From assembly GCA_964575605.1 (NCBI GenBank), contig CAZNRN010000008.1, forward strand, positions 1 to 64,000: a DNA stretch of 64,000 nt, written 5' to 3'. The notes beneath the pieces were generated by a model. It did not search any database, was not told the origin of the DNA, and saw only the letters and a list, made by a program, of their open reading frames with translations. Positions 26,982 through 35,207 of this stretch are shown here, one piece after another (the stretch's first letter is position 1; the number at the start of each line of letters is the position of its first letter). The translations under genes and the position numbers were made by a program. Source of the DNA: JAPWJZ01 sp964575605. GTDB lineage: Bacteria; Pseudomonadota; Alphaproteobacteria; Micavibrionales; UBA2020.

Positions 26982-29710
26982 CGACCAGCTCCGGGCCCTT
27001 CGGGTTTGGGCGCGGGGGCGGCAGGTTTCCACTTGCCGTCGCGCATGGAAATAAGTTCTTCCTGCGTGGGCAGCAGTGATTTGTCGGTGCCGGGCGGCAC
27101 CACCATCGCGCCCGTGGGGTTGCTGGCCAGGATTTTATCCGCGATGCGGCGGATATCGGCAACCGTTACCTTCTGCATGGCTTCCGCCTGCTCGGAGGGA
27201 AGCACAAGGCGGCCCTTGTCCTGCGCGGCCCTGGCATAGGCGTCACAGGCTTTCCGGTTCGCTTCCAGCCCCGCCAGAAGGCCCATTTCCAGCTGGGCGC
27301 GGACCTTGTCGAGGTCGGCCTCGGTCACGGTATCAGCCAGGTCGCGTACGCATTTGTACATGGCGTTGACCAGCGGCTTCACTTTTTGCGCATCGGCCTG
27401 CGACACCATCAGGAAGGTGCCGCAGTTGCGGTAGGAAATAACGCCGGCATCCGCCTCAGCCGCAAGGCGCTGGCGGTCGACGATTTCGCGGTGCAGCAGC
27501 GCCGACGCGCCGCCCGACAGCAAGATCGAAAACGCCTCCCATGCCTCGGCATCGGGGTCGCTTTTCGACACGCTCTCCGCCCCGATGCGGACCGTGCACA
27601 TCTTGGCGTTCTTGTCTTCCACGGCCTCTGTGCCGCCGACATAGGCGGGCACGGGCAGCGGCGCGGTTTCCTTGGGCTGCAGGGTGCCGTATTTTGCCTC
27701 GACCTCTTTCACGAAGTCTTCGTGCTTGACGGGGCCGACGGCGCAGAAAACGACCTTGTTGGGCGCGTAATATTCATCGCGGTAATCGCGCAGCATCTGC
27801 GCGGAAATGCCCATCAGCGATTCCCTGGTGCCAAGGATGGGGCGGCCATGCGCGCTGCCCTGATAGGCGAGGCTGTCGAGCAGGTCCTGGATGCGGCTGT
27901 TGATTTCGTCGTTGTTCATCCGCATTTCTTCCAGCACCGCCTCGCGCTCGCCCTTGGCGATGATCTTGTCGCCCTTGGCGTCGGTCACTTCCTTGCCGCC
28001 CGCGTATTCGGTTTCGTCGATGTTCGCAAAGAAAACCATCTGGCCGCACATGTCGACGACCTTGGGCATGGCGGTGGCCTCCAGCCCGTAGAAGTAATAG
28101 CAGGTGCGGTCCTTGCTGGTATAGGCGTTGAGGTCGCCGCCCAGCTCGCCTTCGACGATGCCGGCGATGGATCCCGGCGGGTAATGCGGCGTGCCCTTGA
28201 ACATCATGTGCTCGTTCATATGCGTCGCGCCGTTCAGCTCGGGCGTTTCGTGGTCGGACCCCGCCTCCACCCAGGCGCCGGCGGCAAGCGGGCCTGGTCG
28301 CTCGACGGTGATGATTTTCAGGCCGTTCGGAAATACGGTGCATTTCGACTCGGGCGGTGCGGTTTTCTTTTTCTCGGCTGCACCTGCGAAGGTGGCGGCA
28401 AGCCCGCTCCTGTGCGCACGGGCGGGCGCATGAAGGTCTTTTGACACTTCAGCCATCTTGGCGGTGATGTCGGCCTGCGCCGGCAGCGTGTCGAGCGGGC
28501 CCACGGCGGACAGCGCCAGCTGCCCCGATTTCAGCATGTTCACGCAAACGCGGCGGATATCGTCGACCGTCACGTCTTCAATCTGCGCCTTGACCTCGGC
28601 GGTGGGCACGATACGGCCCTTGTTCAGCAGCTGGCCCGCGTTCATCCCCGCCGCGCGCGATGCGGTTTCCCCGTCGTTTTCCAGCTGGCGGAAAATGCGG
28701 CCACGTGCTTCCTCCATCGCCTTGTCGTCGAACCCTTCACGGCCGGCCTTGGCCAGCATTTCCAGCACCACGGGCACCAGTTCGCCTGCCTTGCCCTTGC
28801 CCGTGCCGGCGGCAATCAGGAAGACGCCGGTTTCGTCGAGCGGCATATATTCGGCACCCGGCGTATAGACAAGGCTGCGCTTCTCGCGCAACTCCTGGAA
28901 CAGTGGCGTCGACATGCCGCCCGCCAGCAGGTCTTTCAGCATCATCATCGCGAAACGGTCGGGGTCTTTCAGCGACGGCGCGGGGAAACCCATGAAAAGG
29001 TTCAGCTGGTCGTTTTCCTTTTCCTCGGCGTAATAGCCGGAGGTAAAGGTGGCGGCCGCGGGTGCGGGCAGTTTCGGGCCCGACAGGTCGCCGAAATTCT
29101 GCAGCACAATCTTTTCGGCCTCGGCAGGGTCTATATCGCCGGCGAAGGAAACGACGATGCGTGACGGGTCGGACAGCATCTCGGCATGCCGCGCTTTCAA
29201 ATCCGCGACAGTAATACCCTCGAGGCTTTCGGGCGTGCCGAGCGCGTCTCGGCCCATCGGCTGGCCTGCGAACAGGGTTTCAAAGAATTTCTTCTGCGCC
29301 TGCGTCGAGGCGTCTTCGCCCGCGGCGATCATCGCCTGCGCGATCTGTTCCTTGGCCTTGTCGAGTTCTCCGGCATCGAAGGCGGGGTTGCGGATGATGT
29401 CAGCCAGTACCGCAAAAGTATCGCCCGCATGGCGCGCCAGCGACATCGCCTTGTAGGAAATGCTGGTGAGCAGCACGTCGCCGCCCAGCCCGCCGCCCTT
29501 TGATTCTACCTCGTCCGCGATCTGGTCGCGGCTGCGCGTTGTGGTGCCGGCGACGCTGACCTCCTGCATCAGGGTTGTGGCGCCCTGCTTGTCCGCCGCG
29601 TCTTCGGTGGCGCCCGATTTGACCACCACCTGCATGGCGACCATGCCAGTTTCGGGACGCTGCTCGACAACGCAATTGATGCCGTTGGGCAGGCGGAAGG
29701 TTTTAACCAT
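26978..29710 (-). CDS. Two-domain M16 zinc peptidase, inactive-then-active order
   Basis: 910 residues made of two complete M16 (insulinase/MPP) units. The first (about 1-445) has the fold signatures, but its metal site is degenerate: GATTLMQEVSVAGT replaces the HxxEH region. The second (about 450-890) carries His497-x2-Glu500-His501 in HMNEHMMFKGT, LNAYTSKDRT, and the distal Glu in GEREAVLEEM (588-595). The C-terminal tail is Pro/Ala/Gly-rich. No signal peptide is seen, so it is probably cytoplasmic or exported by another route. The ribosome binding site AGAGGA lies 8 bases before the ATG. It is expected to degrade peptides or process targeting sequences. The order is the reverse of pitrilysin and PqqL. 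Confidence 0.85.
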   Translation of the reverse strand: MVKTFRLPNGINCVVEQRPETGMVAMQVVVKSGATEDAADKQGATTLMQEVSVAGTTTRSRDQIADEVESKGGGLGGDVLLTSISYKAMSLARHAGDTFAVLADIIRNPAFDAGELDKAKEQIAQAMIAAGEDASTQAQKKFFETLFAGQPMGRDALGTPESLEGITVADLKARHAEMLSDPSRIVVSFAGDIDPAEAEKIVLQNFGDLSGPKLPAPAAATFTSGYYAEEKENDQLNLFMGFPAPSLKDPDRFAMMMLKDLLAGGMSTPLFQELREKRSLVYTPGAEYMPLDETGVFLIAAGTGKGKAGELVPVVLEMLAKAGREGFDDKAMEEARGRIFRQLENDGETASRAAGMNAGQLLNKGRIVPTAEVKAQIEDVTVDDIRRVCVNMLKSGQLALSAVGPLDTLPAQADITAKMAEVSKDLHAPARAHRSGLAATFAGAAEKKKTAPPESKCTVFPNGLKIITVERPGPLAAGAWVEAGSDHETPELNGATHMNEHMMFKGTPHYPPGSIAGIVEGELGGDLNAYTSKDRTCYYFYGLEATAMPKVVDMCGQMVFFANIDETEYAGGKEVTDAKGDKIIAKGEREAVLEEMRMNNDEINSRIQDLLDSLAYQGSAHGRPILGTRESLMGISAQMLRDYRDEYYAPNKVVFCAVGPVKHEDFVKEVEAKYGTLQPKETAPLPVPAYVGGTEAVEDKNAKMCTVRIGAESVSKSDPDAEAWEAFSILLSGGASALLHREIVDRQRLAAEADAGVISYRNCGTFLMVSQADAQKVKPLVNAMYKCVRDLADTVTEADLDKVRAQLEMGLLAGLEANRKACDAYARAAQDKGRLVLPSEQAEAMQKVTVADIRRIADKILASNPTGAMVVPPGTDKSLLPTQEELISMRDGKWKPAAPAPKPEGPGAGR

Positions 29711-29746
29711 TTGATTCTGTTTCCTCTTTAAAAGGGAATCTCGGTT

Positions 29747-29776
29747 TTGACATAATAAATGATATGTAAATATAAG
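29747..29776 (+). promoter_or_regulatory. Promoter of the cupin-ROK kinase operon
   Basis: TTGACA at 29747-29752, 18-base spacer, TATAAG at 29771-29776. It shares its -10 region with the opposing promoter at 29769-29798. Confidence 0.6.
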
Positions 29777-29798
29777 GTATAGTCCTACCTCTTGTCAA
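29769..29798 (-). promoter_or_regulatory. Promoter of the M16 peptidase gene
   Basis: On the minus strand TTGACA (29798-29793), 18-base spacer, TATATT (29774-29769), overlapping the plus-strand -10 element so that both promoters cannot be occupied at once. Confidence 0.55.
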
Positions 29799-29864
29799 AA
29801 CTTTTTGCGTCACCATATGCCATTGATACTGCTATGTTATTCAAAGCTGAAAAGGAGTTCGGGG

Positions 29865-30332
29865 ATGAAGCCTGAGAAACCCATTGGTGCGCGCTATGCC
29901 GTCGGCGACATGGATATCCGCCCTTGGGGCACCTATGTCGTGCAGGCCGTGGGCGTCAATGCCGCGGGCGAAGAAAGCTGCGAGAAAGAAATCCACATCA
30001 ACGCGGGCCAGGCGCTGTCGCTGCAATCACACGACCACCGCCGCGAAAACTGGCGCGTGATGGGGGGTGAGCTAACCGTTATCCTCGACGGCAAGCGCGT
30101 GACGCTGCAGGCGGGGCAATCCATACAAATCCCGAAGGGCAGCATCCACTGCATGGCGAACCTGACCGAGCGCACCTGCATCGTGAAAGAACTGCAGCAC
30201 GGCATCTGCCGCGAGGAAGACATCCACCGCTATTTCGACCGCGCCGGCCGCCCGACCGTGGAAAGCGGCGAGGAAAAAGTAGTGATGAGCGTCGCGCTTT
30301 ACAAACAGCTGCTCGACGAACTGGATAAGTAA
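29865..30332 (+). CDS. Type II mannose-6-phosphate isomerase-like cupin
   Basis: 155-residue single cupin of the kind found at the C-terminus of ManC/type II phosphomannose isomerase. RPWGTYVV opens the domain. SLQSHDHRRENWRVMGG carries the metal ligands, QIPKGSIHCMAN the second cupin motif, and EEDIHRYFDRAGR the typical end. It would interconvert mannose 6-phosphate and fructose 6-phosphate. The ATG at 29865 follows AAAAGGAG at ideal spacing; upstream in-frame codons from 29805 are rejected for that reason. The ROK kinase gene starts 2 bases after the stop, so the two likely act in one sugar pathway. No pyrophosphorylase domain is present. Confidence 0.75.
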   Translation: MKPEKPIGARYAVGDMDIRPWGTYVVQAVGVNAAGEESCEKEIHINAGQALSLQSHDHRRENWRVMGGELTVILDGKRVTLQAGQSIQIPKGSIHCMANLTERTCIVKELQHGICREEDIHRYFDRAGRPTVESGEEKVVMSVALYKQLLDELDK

Positions 30333-30334
30333 CC

Positions 30335-31333
30335 ATGCGCATCGGCATCGACTTCGGCGGCACCAAGACCGAGATCATCTGCCTTGACGAACGCAACGGC
30401 AAGGAACTCTACCGCCAGCGCATACCGACGCCGCGCGGCGATTATATCGTGACGGTGAAAACGCTGGTCGAGCTGGTGCAGAACGCCGAACGCATCATGA
30501 AGAAAACCGGCACCGTCGGCATCGGCATCCCCGGCACCGTGGTGCCCGAAACGGGGCTGGTGAAAAATTCAAATTCGGTATGGACGAACGGCCAGCCGCT
30601 GCAAAAAGACGTTGCCAAGGCGCTGGGCCGCGAAGTGCGGATGGAAAACGACGCCAACTGCCTTGCCGTGTCGGAAGCGGTTGACGGCGCGGGCACAGGG
30701 CGCAAGGTGGTCTTTGCCGTCATCATCGGCACCGGCTGCGGCGGGGGCGTGGCGCTGGCGGGCGAAGCGCACCGCGGCCCCAATTGCATCGCAGGCGAAT
30801 GGGGGCACAACCCCCTGCCCTATCCGCGCCCGGGCATCAACGGCGCGAAACTGTTCGAAGGTTTTGAATCCGCCCCCAATGTTACCGACAAGCTGAAGGA
30901 CAGTTATTTCACCGATGCCGCGACGGGGGAATATCCCGGGCCGCTCTGCTATTGCGGCCGGCGCGGCTGCCTCGAGACCTGGATATCGGGTACAGGCTTC
31001 CGCAACGATTACAAACGCGTGACGGGCGAGGATATGTCGACCCACGACATCATCGCCAAAGCGACCGAGGGAGAGGCGAAAGCCGTTGCCGCCTATAACC
31101 GCTACGCCGACAGGCTGTCGCGTGCACTGGCGCAGGTCGTGAATATCATGGACCCGGATATCATCGTCCTGGGCGGCGGCATGAGCAACGTGAACGCGCT
31201 TTACCGCGACCTGCCGAAACTCTGGGGCAAGTATATTTTCTCGGACACCGTCAAGACGCCGATTGCACCCGCGCGCCACGGTGATTCATCGGGTGTGCGC
31301 GGTGCGGCGTGGCTCTGGGGGCGGCATGGGTAA
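30335..31333 (+). CDS. ROK family sugar kinase (fructo-/mannokinase-like)
   Basis: 332 residues. ATP-phosphate motif IGIDFGGTKTEI at the amino terminus, sugar-site Asp in ENDANC, GTGCGGGV, and GEWGHNPL with the conserved His. A zinc-binding CYCGRRGCLETWISG is the ROK signature. The C-terminal adenosine segment is IIVLGGGMSN. It should phosphorylate a free hexose at C6. With the upstream mannose-6-phosphate isomerase-like cupin it could form a short route from mannose or fructose into glycolysis. No repressor helix-turn-helix is present, so it is a kinase rather than a NagC-type regulator. A terminator follows directly. Confidence 0.85.
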   Translation: MRIGIDFGGTKTEIICLDERNGKELYRQRIPTPRGDYIVTVKTLVELVQNAERIMKKTGTVGIGIPGTVVPETGLVKNSNSVWTNGQPLQKDVAKALGREVRMENDANCLAVSEAVDGAGTGRKVVFAVIIGTGCGGGVALAGEAHRGPNCIAGEWGHNPLPYPRPGINGAKLFEGFESAPNVTDKLKDSYFTDAATGEYPGPLCYCGRRGCLETWISGTGFRNDYKRVTGEDMSTHDIIAKATEGEAKAVAAYNRYADRLSRALAQVVNIMDPDIIVLGGGMSNVNALYRDLPKLWGKYIFSDTVKTPIAPARHGDSSGVRGAAWLWGRHG

Positions 31334-31363
31334 AAGAAAAAGGGGGCTTTTAACAGCCCCCTT
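31332..31363. terminator. Bidirectional intrinsic terminator
   Basis: 9-bp stem: AAGGGGGCT (31340-31348) with AGCCCCCTT (31355-31363), 6-base loop. On the minus strand it is followed by a T-rich tract (from the A-rich 31332-31339), serving the FecR/SPFH genes. On the plus strand it closes the ROK kinase operon. Confidence 0.75.
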
Positions 31364-31383
31364 CCCCTTAAATCAGCCAATTT

Positions 31384-32040
31384 TTATTCCCAGCCTTTTT
31401 TCTTCCAGCTGCGTTCGCCTTCGACCGAACCCTTGATCCAGTTGATTTCCTTGCGGCTCCAGAAATGCGGGTCGTCGGGTTTTTTGCTTTTCGCGCGCAT
31501 GATGGTGCCCTCGCCGGGTTTCAGCGAAACGCGGCCGCCGCCGTTATAGACGTCGATATTGCCCGAGCGCAGGTAGATCCAGCATTCGCCCTTGTTCATG
31601 CTGCGCCACAGTTCCGTGCCGCGGATGCCGATGCTGCCGAAGTCGACGTTGACCTTGACGTCGGCGTTCTTCTCCTTGCCGATTTTGCCGCTGGCCCAGG
31701 AAAAGGCCGCACCGAGAACGGAGATTTCCGCCTTGTCCTGCTTGCCGTCGTCGGGGCTGTAGTCAAAATCGTCGACGTTCATGCTGCCCTTGCCGGCCAG
31801 CACGAATTCGGTCTTGTCGACGAAGACGATTTTCACGCGTCCGCCCTTGGCCGCCTGGATGAAGTCGCCCTTCATGACGGCGTTGCCGTCCTTCAGCGCG
31901 ACGTCTTCCTTGGCGCCGTCGTGACGGACGGTAACCTTGCCCTCGAGCTCCTTCACCACGCCGACACGGTCGCCTGCAAAGGCGGGCGCGGTTGCGAGCA
32001 GAAGACAAAAAGCAGCAATAGCGGTTATGCGGCCGGTCAC
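31384..32040 (-). CDS. Secreted FecR-domain protein
   Basis: 218 residues from a GTG at 32040 that overlaps the upstream stop (GTGA). The signal peptide ends ...LLLATAPAFA. A FecR domain follows: VGVVKELEGKVTVRHDG, DFIQAAKGGRVKIVFVDKTEF, then GIRGTELW and VSLKPGEGT, which are typical of periplasmic FecR-fold proteins. No sigma factor, anti-sigma helix or TonB receptor is nearby, so this is probably not a signalling FecR but a structural or binding protein. It is translationally coupled to the prohibitin-like gene upstream. The terminator at 31332-31363 follows. Confidence 0.75.
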   Translation of the reverse strand: MTGRITAIAAFCLLLATAPAFAGDRVGVVKELEGKVTVRHDGAKEDVALKDGNAVMKGDFIQAAKGGRVKIVFVDKTEFVLAGKGSMNVDDFDYSPDDGKQDKAEISVLGAAFSWASGKIGKEKNADVKVNVDFGSIGIRGTELWRSMNKGECWIYLRSGNIDVYNGGGRVSLKPGEGTIMRAKSKKPDDPHFWSRKEINWIKGSVEGERSWKKKGWE

Positions 32041-32840
32041 TTCAACATCCCTTCGGGAATGTTGAGGAAGTTGCCGCCCGCGCCGCCGCCCATAATGCGG
32101 GGCAGCTGGCCGTCCCATTTCAGCACGGCTTCATACATGATCAGCGACTGGTTTTTGGTCAGCGCCTCGGTCTTGATCTGCATCGCCTCGGCGTCGGCCT
32201 TGGCCGCAATCACGCGCTGGTTGGCTTCTTCCTGCACGGTGACGGTCTTGTTCTTGGCGCGCTCCGCTTCCTGCACCGCCACCACCTTCGCCTCGACCGC
32301 CTGCTCGAAGGCGTCCTGGAAGTCGATGTTGGTGAGCGAGAATTCGTTGATGCGGATGCCGTGTTCTTTCAGGGTTTCCTCGATCATCATCTTGATGCTG
32401 TCGGAAGCCTTGACGCGGTTGGCGATCAGTTCCATCGCGTTCCACTGGCCGATGACGTTCTTCATCGAGGCCTGGATGACCTGCGGGATAAGTTTATCGG
32501 CCCAGTAAACGCCGACCTCGGCATACATGCGCACCGTCGCGTCTTTCTCGAGGCTGTAGTTCACGACATAAGCGATTTCCGCCTGCTGCACGTCTTTGGA
32601 ATAAACAGCGGTCTTGTTCTCGTAGCGTTGTACGCGGTTGTCCATCTGGATGATGGAGGTCGTGAGCGGGAAGACGATATAAAGCCCGGGCGCCAGGCCG
32701 TCGTTCTCGACTTTACCCAGCGTTTTCTTGACGCCGGTGAAACCCGCGTCGACCACGACGATGGTCGACGTGAACAGCCAGATGCCGATGATGAGGAGGA
32801 CGAGAGTAAGAATAATTTTCGTGATGGCGCTGCCAGACAT
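32037..32840 (-). CDS. Prohibitin-like SPFH membrane protein
   Basis: 267 residues (or 282 from an upstream ATG at 32885). An amino-terminal transmembrane helix (IILTLVLLIIGIWLF) is followed by an SPFH/prohibitin domain (VVDAGFTGVKKTLGKV, PGLYIVFPLTTSIIQMD). A long coiled coil follows (EQAVEAKVVAVQEAERAKNK). Such proteins form large ring or cage assemblies in the inner membrane that restrain proteases such as FtsH or organise membrane domains. It is the first gene of a two-gene unit with the FecR-domain protein, suggesting the two meet at the outer face of the membrane. This is one of two SPFH proteins in the window. Confidence 0.82.
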   Translation of the reverse strand: MSGSAITKIILTLVLLIIGIWLFTSTIVVVDAGFTGVKKTLGKVENDGLAPGLYIVFPLTTSIIQMDNRVQRYENKTAVYSKDVQQAEIAYVVNYSLEKDATVRMYAEVGVYWADKLIPQVIQASMKNVIGQWNAMELIANRVKASDSIKMMIEETLKEHGIRINEFSLTNIDFQDAFEQAVEAKVVAVQEAERAKNKTVTVQEEANQRVIAAKADAEAMQIKTEALTKNQSLIMYEAVLKWDGQLPRIMGGGAGGNFLNIPEGMLK

Positions 32841-32968
32841 GCCCTGGTTCCCTTGCTGGTTAGAATTTGAAACGACGCGCGGCATAATTGCCGGACCCCT
32901 TGATGAAGAATGGCTGAATGAATTTTACGGGCGGGTGGCTGGCGTTGCAATAGCAACGGGTTTACATA

Positions 32969-33469
32969 TCAATACTCAATCGAGATATTTTCGCTTTCAA
33001 GAAAGACCTCGTCGCAGTTTTTCTCGGGTCCCCCGCGGTCGATGACCATGAATGCCGATACGGCGTCGAGCGCAAGGCTGTAATGGTGCCAGGTGCCTTT
33101 CGCGTAATTGACGCCCTGCTTCGGCCCCGCAAGGAAGGCGCGCAGGCGGGATGAATTGAACTCCCCCGCTTCCGCCACCACCACCATATAGGGGCGGTTG
33201 TCGAGCGGGTAAAAAGCCTGGCTGGACAGCGGATGGCGTTCCATCACCTTTACCGCAATCGGGCGCGGCAGCGGTTTGGAGCGGAAGATGCTGACCAGCG
33301 GCTGGCCGTTTTGTGCGCCAAGGTCGAGCCTTGCGAGGTCATGGAAACGTTCGGTATTGCCGTAGTTGATGTTGCGCAGTTCTTTTGCGGTGCCGCATTC
33401 CAGCACATCGCCGTAAGGCGCAAAGGCTGCGGCGGTAAGCGGTTCGGGCTTTAATATGCGATTTGTCAT
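32969..33469 (-). CDS. allA: Ureidoglycolate lyase
   Basis: 166 residues starting at MTNRILKPEPL (ATG at 33469; the upstream frame is not supported). Typical AllA features are FAPYGDVLE near the start, then VSIFRSKPLPRPIAVKVMERHPLSSQ split over the cupin strands, and FLAGPKQGVNYAKGTWHHY with the conserved His pair. It splits ureidoglycolate into glyoxylate and urea, the last step of the urate pathway encoded around it. It is divergent from the allantoicase gene across a 73-base region with an inverted repeat. Confidence 0.88.
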   Translation of the reverse strand: MTNRILKPEPLTAAAFAPYGDVLECGTAKELRNINYGNTERFHDLARLDLGAQNGQPLVSIFRSKPLPRPIAVKVMERHPLSSQAFYPLDNRPYMVVVAEAGEFNSSRLRAFLAGPKQGVNYAKGTWHHYSLALDAVSAFMVIDRGGPEKNCDEVFLESENISIEY

Positions 33470-33472
33470 GAT

Positions 33473-33525
33473 GTTTTCCGGATTGCAAAGCCGCCTTAAT
33501 AGTGCATAAATCCGGTCAGGAAAAC
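33473..33525. repeat. Composite inverted repeat between allA and allantoicase genes
   Basis: GTTTTCC (33473-33479) pairs with GGAAAAC (33519-33525). The overlapping CCGGATT (33478-33484) pairs with AATCCGG (33509-33515). The two arms are the same except for a few inserted bases in the right arm. The repeat brackets the plus-strand promoter, as an operator for a ureide regulator would. Confidence 0.45.
33483..33510 (+). promoter_or_regulatory. Possible allantoicase promoter
   Basis: TTGCAA (33483-33488), 16-base spacer, CATAAA (33505-33510), lying inside the inverted repeat. A leader of ~25 bases leads to the ATG at 33543. Confidence 0.4.
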
Positions 33526-33542
33526 AAGCCAACAGGTTCATC

Positions 33543-34670
33543 ATGCCCGCCAAGAAGAAAACCGCGCCCAAAGCATCCAAAGCCGCGAAACCCATCCCCG
33601 CGATTTTGATCGCCTATTCGGAATCGGATTTCACCAACCCGCACGAGGCGATGCTGGCGACCGAACCGAAAGATTGCCGCGGCGATTTCACGCACATGGG
33701 CGCGAAATACTGGGGCTTTGAATCGCGCCGCCACATGGCCACGACCGTCGTGCCGGGCAGCAACGAACTGGCCTATGACCACAACGCGCATGGCTGGATG
33801 CTGATTGGCCTCAAGAAACGCGGCAAGATCGATAAAATCACCATCAGCACGAAATGGTACACCGGCAACCAGGTCCGCGCCGTCTCGGTCTACCTGACCG
33901 ACGAGCTGACCGGCACGGCGGCGCAGGTGCTGCACCGCCAGCCGCTCAAGCCCGATTCCGAACACGTCTTCAACATAAAGCCCGTTATCGCGACGCAGGC
34001 CTACGTCGAGGTTTATTACGAAGGGGGACTTTCCCGCATCAACTTCTTCGGCGACACGGGCATCGAGCAGCCGCCCGAGCGCAAAAACCTGCTCGACGGT
34101 GCGAAAATCACCCATGTCTCGAACATCCATTACGGCGTGCCCGACCGCTGCGTCGGCGGCGACCGCCAGCAGATGCATATGTACGGCTGGGAATCGGCGC
34201 GCACGGGCTGCGGCGAACAGGCGCTGTTCCACCTGAAAAAGCCTGCGGTTATTGACGAGGTGATTGTCGATACCTACCTTCACCGCCTGAACGCGCCGCT
34301 TACCGCGCATGTCTTCGCCGTCAACGCCAAGGGGCAGGATATCAATAAACTGATGAAACAGGCGCCGAAATGGAGCGCAGTCTTCGACGGCAAAAAGGTC
34401 GTGGTGCCCGACAACTTCGGCGACTACATGATGAACCAGAAGTACCTGAAGGAAAAAGGGGTGAAGAACAACGAGCAGTTCACCATCCGCCTCAACATCC
34501 CCAAGGGCTGCCCCTGGAAAGCCGTCATGCCCTTCGAGCCGCTGTCGCCCGATACCTGGCACCGCTTCCGCGACGTCAACGACGTCGGCCCCGTGACGCA
34601 TGTGCTTTACATGCACTACGACAACGGCGGCATCCACGGTCTCAAAGTTTACGGCACGGAAAAGAAGTAA
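33543..34670 (+). CDS. alc: Allantoicase
   Basis: 375 residues. After a Lys/Ala-rich start (MPAKKKTAPKASKAAKP) it shows two allantoicase jelly-roll repeats: KYWGFESRRHMATT, WMLIGLKKRGKIDKITISTKW and the second copy ...QMHMYGWESARTGCG, VIDEVIVDTYLHRLNAP. It hydrolyses allantoate to ureidoglycolate and urea. Context supports this: PuuE upstream in the pathway, and AllA, which uses its product, on the opposite side. The stop lies 3 bases from that of the convergent uraD gene, with no terminator between. Confidence 0.8.
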   Translation: MPAKKKTAPKASKAAKPIPAILIAYSESDFTNPHEAMLATEPKDCRGDFTHMGAKYWGFESRRHMATTVVPGSNELAYDHNAHGWMLIGLKKRGKIDKITISTKWYTGNQVRAVSVYLTDELTGTAAQVLHRQPLKPDSEHVFNIKPVIATQAYVEVYYEGGLSRINFFGDTGIEQPPERKNLLDGAKITHVSNIHYGVPDRCVGGDRQQMHMYGWESARTGCGEQALFHLKKPAVIDEVIVDTYLHRLNAPLTAHVFAVNAKGQDINKLMKQAPKWSAVFDGKKVVVPDNFGDYMMNQKYLKEKGVKNNEQFTIRLNIPKGCPWKAVMPFEPLSPDTWHRFRDVNDVGPVTHVLYMHYDNGGIHGLKVYGTEKK

Positions 34671-34673
34671 GCT

Positions 34674-35207
34674 TTACTTACCCAGCACGGCCAGCAGCCG
34701 CAGGCGGGCGATTTTGTGGATCTGCCCCAGCGCCGTCGCAAATTCCTCGTCCTGCGGGTTGTTCAGCCGCGCGCGGAAGGCGTCGAGGATATCGAATTTC
34801 GTCAGCCCCTTGACCGCGATGATAAAGGGGAAGCCGAATTTCTGGCGGTATTCGGCGTTCAGGTTCTGGAACTCGGCCGCCTCTGCGGGTGTACATTGGT
34901 TCAGGCCTGCGCCCTTTTGCTCCGATACGGAATGCGATGTCATTTTTGCGGCAACGGCGGGTGCGGGGGCAAGGTCGGGATGCGCGCGGATAAGGTCGAG
35001 CTGTTTGTCGCGCCCGCCTTCATCCACCACTTTGCGCAGGGCGGACAGGAATTCGCCGACGGTATCGATGCTCTGGTCTTTCTGCGCAAAAACGGCTTCC
35101 ACAATCCATGGCGATTTCTCGTAGAGCGCGCCGTAGATTTTCAGGAAGCCGGGCAGCGCAAGGTCGGCCGGCTTGTGCGGCAGGGGAAGGCTGTCGTTAT
35201 CGTCCAC
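34674..35207 (-). CDS. uraD: OHCU decarboxylase
   Basis: 177 residues from a GTG at 35207 that follows GGAGG at good spacing. This is 2-oxo-4-hydroxy-4-carboxy-5-ureidoimidazoline decarboxylase, which gives S-allantoin. Conserved segments are FLKIYGALYEKSPWIVE, LDLIRAHPDLAP (His of the HPDL motif), EQKGAGL, NAEYRQKFGFPFIIAVKG and the arginine-rich C-terminal helix. It overlaps the end of puuE by 11 bases, so both come from one transcript. Confidence 0.9.
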   Translation of the reverse strand: MDDNDSLPLPHKPADLALPGFLKIYGALYEKSPWIVEAVFAQKDQSIDTVGEFLSALRKVVDEGGRDKQLDLIRAHPDLAPAPAVAAKMTSHSVSEQKGAGLNQCTPAEAAEFQNLNAEYRQKFGFPFIIAVKGLTKFDILDAFRARLNNPQDEEFATALGQIHKIARLRLLAVLGK

